Below are positions 18,120 through 27,068 of a DNA stretch of 64,000 nucleotides, one piece after another (position 1 is the first letter of the stretch; every line of letters starts with the position of its first letter). The DNA is from CAWAHD01 sp963781785 (lineage in GTDB: Bacteria > Planctomycetota > Planctomycetia > Isosphaerales > Isosphaeraceae): contig CAWAHD010000001.1 of NCBI GenBank assembly GCA_963781785.1, positions 806,001 to 870,000 of the forward strand. The letters are read 5' to 3'. Below the pieces are notes generated by a model. The model worked only from the letters and a program-made list of their open reading frames with translations. It did no database searches and was not told where the DNA came from. The position numbers and the translations under genes are program-made.

Positions 18120-19223
18120 TCACTCGGCCGCCCAATCAGCAACGCGCTCGACGCAACTCTTGCTGAGCCGGTTAGCGGATTCCCAATAGAGTTCATCGAT
18201 GATGGCGGTCTGACCAAGATTCAAGCTGTAGAGATTGAATCGGAATTTGCCGGTCTGCTGGTCACGCTCCAGGTAGCGCTCGTCCACTACGCCACGGTTG
18301 TGGACATGAACGTTGCGGCGAAGCACAAGCTCTATCAGATTGCCCAATGAGTCACCGGCCGGCTCGTCGCTACACTTGACGCCATGGGAGTCGAGGACGA
18401 TCAGGAGGTCCTTAATATATCGCTTCTTCATCTGATCCTCGACGATTCCCTCGCGGAGTGCATCGAAGCTGCCGGCTTCGCCGATCTCCGATAGCGAGAC
18501 CTTCTCTTGCTTGCCAAACATACCGATGAGCTTGAAGAAATCGTTTCGTAGCTTGACGCGGACCAAGTCAAAGATTGCGGCGTCGAAAGCGGTCATGAGA
18601 AGGATGAAGCCTTGGCGAAGAACATTGATTTCCGCGTCCGGCTGCAATGTTCGGGCTAGCAACTGAATCTCGTCGCACTCAGCCTTTGCAGATAACAGAG
18701 ACTGGAGTCGCCTGGCCCGCCTGTATCCGACCGCGTGCCTGATGCCCCGTTCGATGGTGGTAATGTCTACGGAGTCCGCACCGCTTCGATTCTTCTTCTT
18801 CAACTGGATCAAGCACTCCTTAGCCATCTGATCCGGATCATTCGTCAGAAGCTTTTCGCCGTACCGGCTCTCGAGATAATCCTGGTGTTTAGCCTTTGCC
18901 TTGAGGTATTCCTCGACAACTTGATCCGGACATTCCTGTTGCAGCACGGACCGCTCGTCGCGGATGGCTTGGTCGAGCGCTCGAACGCCGTCAGCCAGGG
19001 CGGCCATATGATCCTGTTCGGTTGTGTCAGCGCACCATGGCTTTCGGCTCGGGGCAATTCTTGGACAGGACACGTGTAACTTCTTCAAGATTGCAGCTAC
19101 CTGCATGATCCGTTTGTCGTCAAGCTGCAGATTCCTAGCCACGAACGCCGTGTAGCGTTGGATGTAACTTTGCTCGTCCGCGAAGCGCGTTCGTACCTCT
19201 TTCGCCGTGCGCTCACTCGCCAT
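18120..19223 (-). CDS. HEPN-domain protein, putative RNase (RiboL-PSP-HEPN-like)
   Basis: 367 residues, start ATG 19223 with CGGAGA six bases upstream. The C-terminal ~190 residues carry the HEPN pattern: helix VLRQGFILLMTAFDAAIFDLV, then ELVLRRNVHVHNRGVVDERY with the R-N-x3-H (Rx4H) catalytic motif, followed by a Tyr-rich tail. This matches HEPN families of the RiboL-PSP / MAE_28990 kind, usually RNases in toxin, abortive-infection or defence loci. The N-terminal half is helical and unrecognised. It stands alone on its strand beside the cyclase fusion, which fits a defence neighbourhood. Confidence 0.7.
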   Translation of the reverse strand: MASERTAKEVRTRFADEQSYIQRYTAFVARNLQLDDKRIMQVAAILKKLHVSCPRIAPSRKPWCADTTEQDHMAALADGVRALDQAIRDERSVLQQECPDQVVEEYLKAKAKHQDYLESRYGEKLLTNDPDQMAKECLIQLKKKNRSGADSVDITTIERGIRHAVGYRRARRLQSLLSAKAECDEIQLLARTLQPDAEINVLRQGFILLMTAFDAAIFDLVRVKLRNDFFKLIGMFGKQEKVSLSEIGEAGSFDALREGIVEDQMKKRYIKDLLIVLDSHGVKCSDEPAGDSLGNLIELVLRRNVHVHNRGVVDERYLERDQQTGKFRFNLYSLNLGQTAIIDELYWESANRLSKSCVERVADWAAE

Positions 19224-20622
19224 TGCGTGTCTCCGTGGATGGGGACGCGCTACTTCGTATATCGCCGCCAGTAAGGCCGGCTGGCTATCTTACCAGGCTC
19301 GCGACCGCGGCCCGCTACCCGACCACGCCGTAGGCGCTTTTTTCGGCGGCGACCGATAACACATCCATGAACGGCAATGGGGTCTCGACCCACTCCGCCA
19401 CTGCCGGCTGTCCCGCCGTGCTACTTATCCTCACCGTGGCCAGTTCCCCGGCTACGATCCGCCGCGTCCATGTCAGCTCGGGCGCGGCCTCGACCGTATT
19501 CAGTTCCCTCAGAGTTGTAATTCTCTCGGGCAGCTTGGCAACCGAGGGCTCGCCTTCCCTCCGCCCCGCGCAGGAGAGCCAGGTCTTAAGCTGGTCTCAT
19601 AAGCTTGCCAGCTGGTCCAGATAGCCGGCATGTTGGAACTCCTGCCTGAGCCATGCTTCATAATCCCTAAACTGACCTTCGGCGATTCCAATGTCTCGGC
19701 CGGTGCGCCCGCATTCGAGTCCATAGGTATCAATCACCGTGCATGAACCAACTGGCCCTCCTGGACGGGACTCGCTAATCTCGGGCACCGTCGGCAGACC
19801 GCTCGACCGGCTCGAGGCCACGATCGCCGAGCTGGGTTACGAAACCATCGTGCAAGACGTGTCATCCCCCGGGGCTCATCGGACGTGAAGACTCGCTGCT
19901 GGCTTCCGAGGATATTATGGTCGTCCTTGGTCATCTGACGGCTACATCCCGGCCGGCCCAGTTCGCCGCGACGAAGGGCTGGAGCGGGAAGGAGCCGCAG
20001 CCGTTCGCGAAGGTTATGCGGCAAGTCACCTACTTCGCGTTGGACGAGCGAACTGCGGGTCTCAATAGGCCAGGCGGGCTTGGCCGTTCGATTCCCCTTG
20101 TCCATTTCTGATGCGGGGTTCCTGCTGTTCGTGCCTCATCCTGAAGTCCGCGCCGTCACGAACGGATGAATGATGAGAATCGAATGATGAGAATCCAAGG
20201 ATGAAGGATGAAGGAAAACGGGGACAGGAGAGCGTGGCCGTTCGACAAGCTCACGACACGGTGGGTGGCGGGCAAGGACCGTGGGCGGCCCCGGCGACGC
20301 GCTCCGATCGGCGTTGGTTCCGCGGCCAATGTGCCGCGCGGATGGCCCTTCAAAAGTCGTCAGCTCGATAGTGAGCGACGGAATTCGACGATGCGCAAAC
20401 CCTCATCTCCGAAGCGATCGCGCCGGTGCGCCTGCCAGAGTGCAAGTCGGGTCGATTGACTTGGCCGACCGGATTATGAAGCGATTCGACGCTCCTTTAT
20501 GCGATCGCTCTGGTGTACATGATCGTGGCCGGACAAATCACGTACAATGGCGCGACGGTCCCTGGAGCGATGAACGGTGATGCTCGATCGGCCCGGAATA
20601 TGCTGAGAAGCGTTACGAAGAG
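19224..20622. other. Long stretch without a supported gene
   Basis: About 1.4 kb. Several open frames of 60-125 codons exist on both strands but codon use is poor, starts lack ribosome-binding sites and I recognise no family. Local simple repetition (GATGAGAATC-like and GATGAAGG-like words, 20164-20215) is visible. It probably holds fragments of decayed genes. Confidence 0.5.
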
Positions 20623-21159
20623 ATGCTGAACCTGTCTGAGGTGTTGGATAAGAAGCTGGACGGTCTGGCGCGGACGTCCCTGGCGATCGGAGTTCTGATC
20701 GCGACAGTTGCCCGGGTACTTGGCGCCGAAACACCGCTAGGCCGCTCACCTCTGCTCATATGGGCGGTGATCAGCTTCGCCGTATCCGTCCTGGTTGCAA
20801 TTTGGTCGAGGGGGCCGACCATGTACGCCACGCCGTTGGAGATCCGCAACCTGCTGAAAGTGATGGATGACCACCCGGAGTTGACGAAGGCCAAGACAGG
20901 CGCTCTGCTCGCGTCGTCATACCATGTTGCCGTAGTCGGAACCTATGCAACCAATGAATGGAAGGCGGGTCAACTCTGGAGAGCGACGATTTCGCTCCTC
21001 GTGGGGATCACTCTCTTGGTCGCGATGCTCATCACCACGGGCCCGCCGGCCCCTTCTCTGCTGGGGACGAAGGTGCCTGACGGGGTGGGACAGCCTGAGA
21101 TAGGTGCGGCGCAACAAACTCGGTCTGATAACTCCGGTGCACCGTCCCGCTCGGACTAA
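20623..21159 (+). CDS. Membrane protein with an amphipathic N-terminal helix, Pycsar-effector-like layout
   Basis: 178 residues. A charged N-terminal helix (MLNLSEVLDKKLDGLARTS) leads into one transmembrane helix (LAIGVLIATVARVL), a second (LLIWAVISFAVSVLVAI), a soluble loop and a third hydrophobic segment (ATISLLVGITLLVAMLI), then a polar tail. This layout recalls the DUF5706/SLATT-type membrane effectors of nucleotide-signal defence systems, but I cannot confirm membership. The frame stays open 14 codons upstream of the ATG with similar helix character (EYAEKRYEE), so the true start may be upstream and non-ATG. It lies 3 kb from the nucleotide cyclase fusion. Confidence 0.55.
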   Translation: MLNLSEVLDKKLDGLARTSLAIGVLIATVARVLGAETPLGRSPLLIWAVISFAVSVLVAIWSRGPTMYATPLEIRNLLKVMDDHPELTKAKTGALLASSYHVAVVGTYATNEWKAGQLWRATISLLVGITLLVAMLITTGPPAPSLLGTKVPDGVGQPEIGAAQQTRSDNSGAPSRSD

Positions 21160-21573
21160 CCCCTGATTGACCGAGTGGGCCGCTTCCCTGGGGAATCTGT
21201 GAGATGCTGGTGGTCTTACTATCCGCCATCTGTCGCCTCATCGACCCGCCATACTCCGATCTGGCCAACCGAATCACTGTACTTACATTGTATTCTACTG
21301 TACGCCAGCAAACAGAGACCCGCGAGCCTAGAAAGTGTCAGTTTGCGCTCGAGAAGCCGTGCGTCAGCGGGACCATGCGTCAGATCAGCATCCTATTCCA
21401 TTGGGCCGAAAGGACTTGCAGAAGTAATGTCTGGAAATGGAGGCATCATTAGTAGTCTTCGGAGTCAGGCTCACGGGGTTCGTCATTTCTACTAGACCGT
21501 CGTGGGAACGGTGGCACGAAATCGCGCATCCGGAGTCGGGCATCTCGATTTCAAAATCGAAGGACGCGACCGT
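21160..21573. other. Intergenic region before the MqsA-type pair
   Basis: About 410 bases between convergent genes. Nothing recognisable apart from a somewhat lower GC content around 21260-21420. Confidence 0.45.
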
Positions 21574-22062
21574 CTAAGCGTTTCCTACGGTGATCGGGGC
21601 GGGCACGGTATAGCCAACGCCCGTGCATTCCTGCCCGGGAACGCCCAGGATGCTCCTGGCCTCGGCCGATTGAAAAAATACCCGAAGAAGTGCGTCCATG
21701 CCTCGTTGTTGAATTTGCGCTCCCGTCTCCCATCGGGAAAGGGTGTGCATTGAGATTCGGAGATAATCCGCGAGTTGCCGCTGTGTGTAGCCCAAAGACT
21801 CGCGCCCCTGCCGTATCTCAGCAGGAGCGAGCAGGCCCACCTCCTTGCGAAGCGCTTGGCTGACGGTCTCGTCCGCAGAATCGTCGAAAACGAGCTCGTG
21901 GCAATTCCGGCATTGGAGAACGCGGAAGTTGGTCAGGGACACGGAATATTTTCGCCCGTCGTGCTCCATTTCCTCAACGTGCGACGGAAGCACCACCGGG
22001 ACGACCTGGTTCTCGCGGCAATACATGCATTTTCTTGGCTTGGGTAGACGGGTCATTCCCAT
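21574..22062 (-). CDS. MqsA/YgiT-type zinc-finger HTH antitoxin
   Basis: 162 residues. N-terminal zinc finger with two CxxC pairs (KCMYCRENQ near residue 12 and LQCRNCHELVF near residue 50), then a linker, then a helix-turn-helix of the XRE/HigA kind (RESLGYTQRQLADYLRISMHTLSRWETG). This is the standard MqsA antitoxin arrangement, which binds DNA as a dimer and represses its own operon. The ATG at 22062 is close behind the GGAG; an ATG two codons later (22056) has better spacing. It follows the putative toxin gene by four bases, the toxin-first order typical of mqsRA. Confidence 0.82.
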   Translation of the reverse strand: MGMTRLPKPRKCMYCRENQVVPVVLPSHVEEMEHDGRKYSVSLTNFRVLQCRNCHELVFDDSADETVSQALRKEVGLLAPAEIRQGRESLGYTQRQLADYLRISMHTLSRWETGAQIQQRGMDALLRVFFQSAEARSILGVPGQECTGVGYTVPAPITVGNA

Positions 22063-22066
22063 GCTC

Positions 22067-22429
22067 CTATCGTCTCTGAGGATGAGCGCCGACGAGCGTC
22101 ACTTCCGGCAGATCCGGGTCATCACCGTTCGTCAATCTCATCTCCACAAATAAGCCATGCTTGAAGCCATTCATAGGAAGGATAACTTTGTAATAATATC
22201 TGAAGTGCACGCTCCACTCCGGCCGTTTCTCAATGATCTGTTTGACGACGGTGCCGCCCTCCGCTCTCACGAACAAAATGAGTTCACGCTTGATACCTGC
22301 GATTGTTAGTCCCTTGAGCTCGTCGTCGCCACGAACGATCCGGGCGCTTCGCGCATCCCACAAGACGCAATTACTCAATCCGTCCACTAACGCCTTCACG
22401 ACCAGCGCGTGTTCCGCAGGATCATGCAT
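22067..22429 (-). CDS. Putative toxin partner of the MqsA-type antitoxin
   Basis: 120 residues with no family I can name with certainty; it is not obviously MqsR. The middle is beta-rich (RELILFVRAEGGTVVKQIIEKRPEW) and the end has YYYKVILPMNGFKHGLFVEMRL, compatible with a compact RelE- or MqsR-like fold. It is immediately upstream of the zinc-finger antitoxin (four-base gap), which is the reason for calling it a toxin. Confidence 0.6.
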   Translation of the reverse strand: MHDPAEHALVVKALVDGLSNCVLWDARSARIVRGDDELKGLTIAGIKRELILFVRAEGGTVVKQIIEKRPEWSVHFRYYYKVILPMNGFKHGLFVEMRLTNGDDPDLPEVTLVGAHPQRR

Positions 22430-22913
22430 CGCTCACTGGCCTTTGGTGGATCATCCGGACGTGATCATCAACTCTACCATCGGACATGCTCTAAGTCCAA
22501 TAAGCGATTGATGATTTGAAATCAAGGGACGCAACCCAATGTCAGAACAAGAATTCGGGGAATTGTCGTGTAGAGAACCCACGAACCCGCCTCGAGAAGC
22601 TGACCAGCAGCCGCCTGCTGGGCTGATTCTTCTCAGCCAGTCGAGAGCGGCTGCGAGCGGTCGCCAGGACGCCGGTTGCACTCAGAGCGATGACATCACG
22701 CTCCTCTGGTTCGGACGGACGTGAGCTTTGAATTCGATGGTCACGATGCGACAATAGCTGCGGCTAAGTGCACCAAAGGAACGGATTGCGCAAACGTAGG
22801 TCAGGCTTTCCAGCCTGACGTCTCAATCGTAAGTCAGGCTTTCCAGCCTGACCTACGGCGTACTTTCTTCTGCGGTCCGACGTAGCCGCATCGACGACGA
22901 TTACGGTTCAGTT
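22430..22913. other. Intergenic region with REP-like palindromes
   Basis: About 480 bases between the divergent toxin-antitoxin and kinase genes, so it should contain both promoters, although I could not pick a convincing one. Two family A palindromes lie at 22795-22857. Confidence 0.5.
22795..22857. repeat. REP-like palindromes (family A, two copies)
   Basis: Two units with the core GTCAGGCT-TTCC-AGCCTGAC, the second ending CTACGG so that the pair forms a symmetric block flanked by CGTAGG and CCTACG. They lie 57 bases before the kinase start codon. Confidence 0.88.
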
Positions 22914-25900
22914 ATGGATGAGAATCAAGAGCCTGACAAACTGTTGAGTCCGACGATCAATCGGAGCGGTCCCGCCGCCCCGTCCCCTGCTGGTGATCCG
23001 TCTCAGATCGGGCGCTATCGGGTGATCCGGTTGCTGGGAACGGGCGGCTTCGGTCGAGTCTACCTGGCTCATGACGACGAGCTCGACCGCCGTGTGGCGA
23101 TCAAGGTGCCGAACCCGGAGCGCATCTCCTCCGCCAGTGACATGGAAGCCTATTTCAAGGAAGCGAAGATCCTTGCCAGGCTCGAACACCCGAACATCGT
23201 GCCTGCGTATGACGCAGGGCGTACTGAGGATGGTCTGTGCTACGTCGTCTCCAAGTTCCTCGAAGGCAGCGACCTGGCTGTGAAAATTCGCCAGGATCGC
23301 CCCGGATTCCGTGAATCAGCAGAACTCATCGCCCTGGTCGCCGAGGCTCTGCACTACGCCCACACCCGTGGTCTGGTGCACCGGGACATCAAGCCCGCCA
23401 ACATCCTGATCGATGCTTCGGGCAAGCCCTGCGTCGCCGACTTTGGGCTTGCGCTCAGAGACGAGGACTTCGGCAAAGAAGCAGGACTTGCGGGAACACC
23501 CGCCTACATGAGTCCCGAGCAGGCTCGTGGCGAGGCGCACCGGGTTGATGGGCGATCGGACATCTTCAGCCTGGGCGTGGTTTTCTACGAGCTGCTGACC
23601 GGGCGGCGGCCGTTCACCGCCGAATCCCGCGGCGAACTGATGGACCTGGTCGCCACGGCGGACGCCCGTCCGCCACGGCAGATCGACGACGCGATACCCA
23701 AGGAGCTGGAGCGGATCTGTTTCAAAGCGCTTTCGAAGCGGGCGTGCGAGCGGTACACGACTGCCAGGGATATGGCCGAGGATCTGAGGCACTTTCTCCA
23801 GACCGCCGCCGCGATGGTCGTACCTGTCGTTGCTCCCGTTGCAGTCGGTCAACCGACGGGTTCCACGCAGGAGGCGGCAGCGATCCCAGCCACGTCGAAA
23901 CCGTCTGACTCGGATCACGGACCGATCAAGATCGTGCCGAAGGGGCTGCGGTCGTTCGACGAACAGGACGCTGACTTCTTCCTGGAATTGCTTCCCGGAC
24001 CTCGGGATCGCGATGGACTGCCGGAAAGTGTCCGATTCTGGAAGAGAAAGATCGAGCAAATCGACCCTGACACGACCTTCAAGGTGGGGCTGATCTACGG
24101 CCCCTCGGGGTGCGGAAAGTCGTCGCTGGTGAAGGCAGGGCTTCTGCCCCGGCTGGGAAAGCATATTTATCCGGTTTACATCGAGGCGACCCCGGAGGAA
24201 ACCGAAGCCCGGTTGAACAAGGGCTTACGAAAGGCGTGTCCTGATCTGCCCCAAGGATTGGGGCTGGTCGATTCGCTGGCAAGCTTGCGAAGGGGTCGCA
24301 TCCTGGCTCCTGAACGGAAGGTGCTGCTGGTCCTGGACCAGTTCGAGCAATGGCTCCATGCCAGGCGCGGCGAGGAGAACACGGAGCTGGTCGCCGCTCT
24401 TCGTCACTGCGATGGCGAGCATATTCAAGCTGTCGTATTGGTGCGCGATGATTTCTGGCTCGCCGCCAGCCGGTTCATGCGTGATCTGGAAATCCGCTTG
24501 GTTGAGAGTGAGAACAGCGCCTTGGTGGATCTGTTCGATCCGCGTCATGCGAAGAAAGTGCTGATGGCATTCGGGAGGGCTTACGGGGCGTTGCCCGAAA
24601 AGATCGGCGATCTCAGCACCGACCAAGAATCATTTCTGAATCAATCCATTTCAGGTCTAGCCCAGGACGGGAAGATCGTCTCGGTGCGTTTGGCTCTGTT
24701 CGCCGACATGGTCAAAGGGAAGACCTGGGGCTGCGCCACCTTGCAGGAGGTGGGCGGCACGGAGGGAGTCGGATTGACGTTTCTCGAAGAGACCTTCAGC
24801 GCGTCAACAGCGCCCCCCGAGCATCGCCTTCACCAGAAAGCAGCCCAGGCGGTTCTCAAAAGACTTCTGCCCGAGACCGGCACCGACATCAAGGGTCAGA
24901 TGCGGGCGGAGTCGGAGCTCCAGGAGGCAGCAGTCTATTCCGACCGCCCCCGAGACTTTGCCGACTTGATGCATATCCTGGACGGCGAGCTTCGCCTGGT
25001 GACGCCAACCGACCCAGAAAGTTCCTCACGCGAGGGTCGGCAGACCAAACCGGGCGGGCAATACTATCAGCTCGCGCACGATTATCTCGTCCACTCACTG
25101 CGGGACTGGTTAACCCGCAAGCAGAAGGAAACGCGCCGCGGACGGGCCGAGCTGAGGTTGGCGGAACGAGCCGCCCTGTGGCAGTCGAAGCCCGAGAACC
25201 GGCATCTGCCATCGTGGTGGGAGTATCTCACGACGCAGTGGCTCGTACCGGCGAAGAACCGTACGGCCGTTCAGCAGACGATGCTTCGCAAGGCCGGGCG
25301 CATCCATGCGGTCCGCTGGGGGAGCGCCGTGGCGGTGCTGTTGCTGATCGGATTCGTGATCGGGAGTGTGATTGCGGCCGAGCGCCAGCGCAGCCTGCGG
25401 CAACAGCTGACCACCGCATTGGACGCGGTGCAGAACGGCCGCGGACTCGTGGTTCCGTTCACCGTGCGGGATCTGGAGCGATTGCCGCGCGCATTGGTCG
25501 TTGCGGAGCTCGAGGTGCGGTACGCGAATGCTGACCCGCAACAAAAGCTGGGGTTGGCGTATGCAATGGCCCGTTACGGCCAGGTCGATGTACCGTTTCT
25601 CGTCTCGCGGATCCACGGTTCAGCGCCCGAGGAAGTCGACAACCTTGCCGCAGCGTTAGCGCGTTCGCGAGCGGCCGCAACGGACGCCATTCAAGACAAA
25701 GCTGCCGCGGGAAGGAACTGGCGTCTCAAGGCTCGCCGGCCTGTCGTTGCGCTCCGCCTCGAAGATGACCACATCGCCGCCGACATGTGCCGCATCGACG
25801 ATCGGCCCGATCCGGTCCAACGCACGATCTTTATCGACGAGTTTCCCGCATGGCATGGAGACGTGACGAAACTGGCGACGTATTGTCAGGCGCGATCCGA

Positions 25901-26930
25901 CTCCGCGCTGCGGTCGGGCCTTTGCCTGGCGGTCGGTGGTATTGCCTCCGCGCAGTTGGCCGACGCGGAACGCAAAGCCTGGAAGCCGGTGCTCACAGAG
26001 TGGTACGAGACCGCATCGGACTGTGCCACGCATAGCGCGGCCGGCTGGGCCTTGCGCCAGTGGAGTATCGAGGCACCCGCGCCTCCGGCAACAAGCCAGG
26101 AGAGCGAGGGACGCCAGTGGCTCGTCAATTCGCTCGGCATGACATTGCTCAAGATCAACCCCGGCGTGTTCGTGCGCAACGATCAAACCCCTGAGGCAAA
26201 AGAGCAGACGGTGCAACTGACACGGGCCGTCTTTTTGAGTGATCGGGAGATCAGCGTTGGGCAGTTCCAGCAGTTCATCAACGATGCAAATTATCCGAAA
26301 GGAGAGAAACCGGAGAAATGGCCAGGCGCCGACGCGAAGGTCAGTTCAACGCCCGACCATCCGGTTCAGCAGGTCAACTGGTACGACGCCCTGCTGTTCT
26401 GCAACTGGCTGAGCCGTACGGAGGGACGCACGGCATGCTATGAACGGACCGGGAGGAAGGAGATAGTAAAGTTCGGTAATTCCGAATATGAACGTGACGT
26501 CTGGCGGCTGGTGGCCGATGCGACCGGCTACCGCCTGCCGACGGAGGCCGAGTGGGAGTATTCCTGCCGCGCCGGCACGACGACCGAATTTGCCAGCGGG
26601 AGCGATGAAGAGATGCTGCGGAAATATGCAGTGTTCAACGCCCGTCGCGCGGCTTCCTGCGGCAGCAAGCTGCCAAACGGCTGGGGGCTCTTCGACATGC
26701 ACGGGAATGCCTGGGAGTGGTGCTGGGACGGCTACAAGAATTACGATTTGAAGTCGCCAGCCGTCGATCCGACGGGCGCGGCGGGGGTCGTCCCCGACCG
26801 TGTGATTCGGGGCGGGGGTTGGAGCTACACCGCCGACTTCACGCGGGCGTCGATCCGGAACGGGAACTCACCGGAGAACCGGCACATCCTCCTGGGTTTT
26901 CGCGTGGCCCGAGGCCAGTATGGGAGATAG
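22914..26930 (+). CDS. Ser/Thr protein kinase - nSTAND NTPase - FGE/C-type-lectin fusion, DGR-type target protein
   Basis: 1338 residues. Kinase domain at about 34-300: glycine loop LLGTGGFGRVYLAHD, VAIK lysine, catalytic HRDIKPANIL near 157, DFGLAL near 178 and GTPAYMSPEQARG. An NTPase follows, Walker A GPSGCGKSSLVKAGLLPRL near 397 and a Walker B-like VLLVLDQFEQW near 470, as in nSTAND1 proteins. One transmembrane helix (AVAVLLLIGFVIGSVIA) lies near 805-822. The C-terminal ~265 residues form a formylglycine-generating-enzyme/sulfatase-modifying domain (LPTEAEWEYSCRAG, WGLFDMHGNAWEWCWDG, RVIRGGGWSY). The kinase and NTPase should be cytoplasmic and the FGE module extracellular. The last ~35 codons look like a mutated DGR variable region. 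Alone in its transcription unit. Confidence 0.9.
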   Translation: MDENQEPDKLLSPTINRSGPAAPSPAGDPSQIGRYRVIRLLGTGGFGRVYLAHDDELDRRVAIKVPNPERISSASDMEAYFKEAKILARLEHPNIVPAYDAGRTEDGLCYVVSKFLEGSDLAVKIRQDRPGFRESAELIALVAEALHYAHTRGLVHRDIKPANILIDASGKPCVADFGLALRDEDFGKEAGLAGTPAYMSPEQARGEAHRVDGRSDIFSLGVVFYELLTGRRPFTAESRGELMDLVATADARPPRQIDDAIPKELERICFKALSKRACERYTTARDMAEDLRHFLQTAAAMVVPVVAPVAVGQPTGSTQEAAAIPATSKPSDSDHGPIKIVPKGLRSFDEQDADFFLELLPGPRDRDGLPESVRFWKRKIEQIDPDTTFKVGLIYGPSGCGKSSLVKAGLLPRLGKHIYPVYIEATPEETEARLNKGLRKACPDLPQGLGLVDSLASLRRGRILAPERKVLLVLDQFEQWLHARRGEENTELVAALRHCDGEHIQAVVLVRDDFWLAASRFMRDLEIRLVESENSALVDLFDPRHAKKVLMAFGRAYGALPEKIGDLSTDQESFLNQSISGLAQDGKIVSVRLALFADMVKGKTWGCATLQEVGGTEGVGLTFLEETFSASTAPPEHRLHQKAAQAVLKRLLPETGTDIKGQMRAESELQEAAVYSDRPRDFADLMHILDGELRLVTPTDPESSSREGRQTKPGGQYYQLAHDYLVHSLRDWLTRKQKETRRGRAELRLAERAALWQSKPENRHLPSWWEYLTTQWLVPAKNRTAVQQTMLRKAGRIHAVRWGSAVAVLLLIGFVIGSVIAAERQRSLRQQLTTALDAVQNGRGLVVPFTVRDLERLPRALVVAELEVRYANADPQQKLGLAYAMARYGQVDVPFLVSRIHGSAPEEVDNLAAALARSRAAATDAIQDKAAAGRNWRLKARRPVVALRLEDDHIAADMCRIDDRPDPVQRTIFIDEFPAWHGDVTKLATYCQARSDSALRSGLCLAVGGIASAQLADAERKAWKPVLTEWYETASDCATHSAAGWALRQWSIEAPAPPATSQESEGRQWLVNSLGMTLLKINPGVFVRNDQTPEAKEQTVQLTRAVFLSDREISVGQFQQFINDANYPKGEKPEKWPGADAKVSSTPDHPVQQVNWYDALLFCNWLSRTEGRTACYERTGRKEIVKFGNSEYERDVWRLVADATGYRLPTEAEWEYSCRAGTTTEFASGSDEEMLRKYAVFNARRAASCGSKLPNGWGLFDMHGNAWEWCWDGYKNYDLKSPAVDPTGAAGVVPDRVIRGGGWSYTADFTRASIRNGNSPENRHILLGFRVARGQYGR
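26808..26912 (+). other. Diversity-generating-retroelement-type variable region (VR)
   Basis: The final FGE segment reads R-G-G-G-W-S-Y-T-A-D-F-T-R-A-S-I-R-N-G-N and ends in G-F-R. Codons 26823-26840 are AGC TAC ACC GCC GAC TTC and codons 26883-26891 are CAC ATC CTC: every one ends in C and each can be derived from AAC by changing only its adenines. This is the signature left by adenine-specific mutagenic retrohoming. It is at the extreme 3' end of the gene, where VRs occur in FGE-type DGR targets, and aligns without gaps over 32 codons to the adenine-rich sequence at 28356-28451. Confidence 0.75.
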
Positions 26931-26941
26931 AAGAAGCGGAG

Positions 26942-27015
26942 CCCATCGCTCCGGCGATCGGGGCGGAGCGGAGCGAGGGGCGGAGCCCCCGTCCCCGAGG
27001 AGCCGGAGAGATGGG
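26942..27015 (+). other. Long inverted repeat just after the variable region
   Basis: CCCATCGCTCCGGC (26942-26955) pairs with GCCGGAGAGATGGG (27002-27015), 13 of 14 positions, enclosing a GC-rich interior with further self-complementarity. It begins 12 bases after the kinase-FGE stop codon. DGR targets are known to need a hairpin or cruciform downstream of the VR; this may be that element or a terminator, though no U-run follows. Confidence 0.55.
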
Positions 27016-27068
27016 CGGAGCGCGGACTTTCGCATGGATGCGTGATTTGCTAAATGAAGATGGATATC

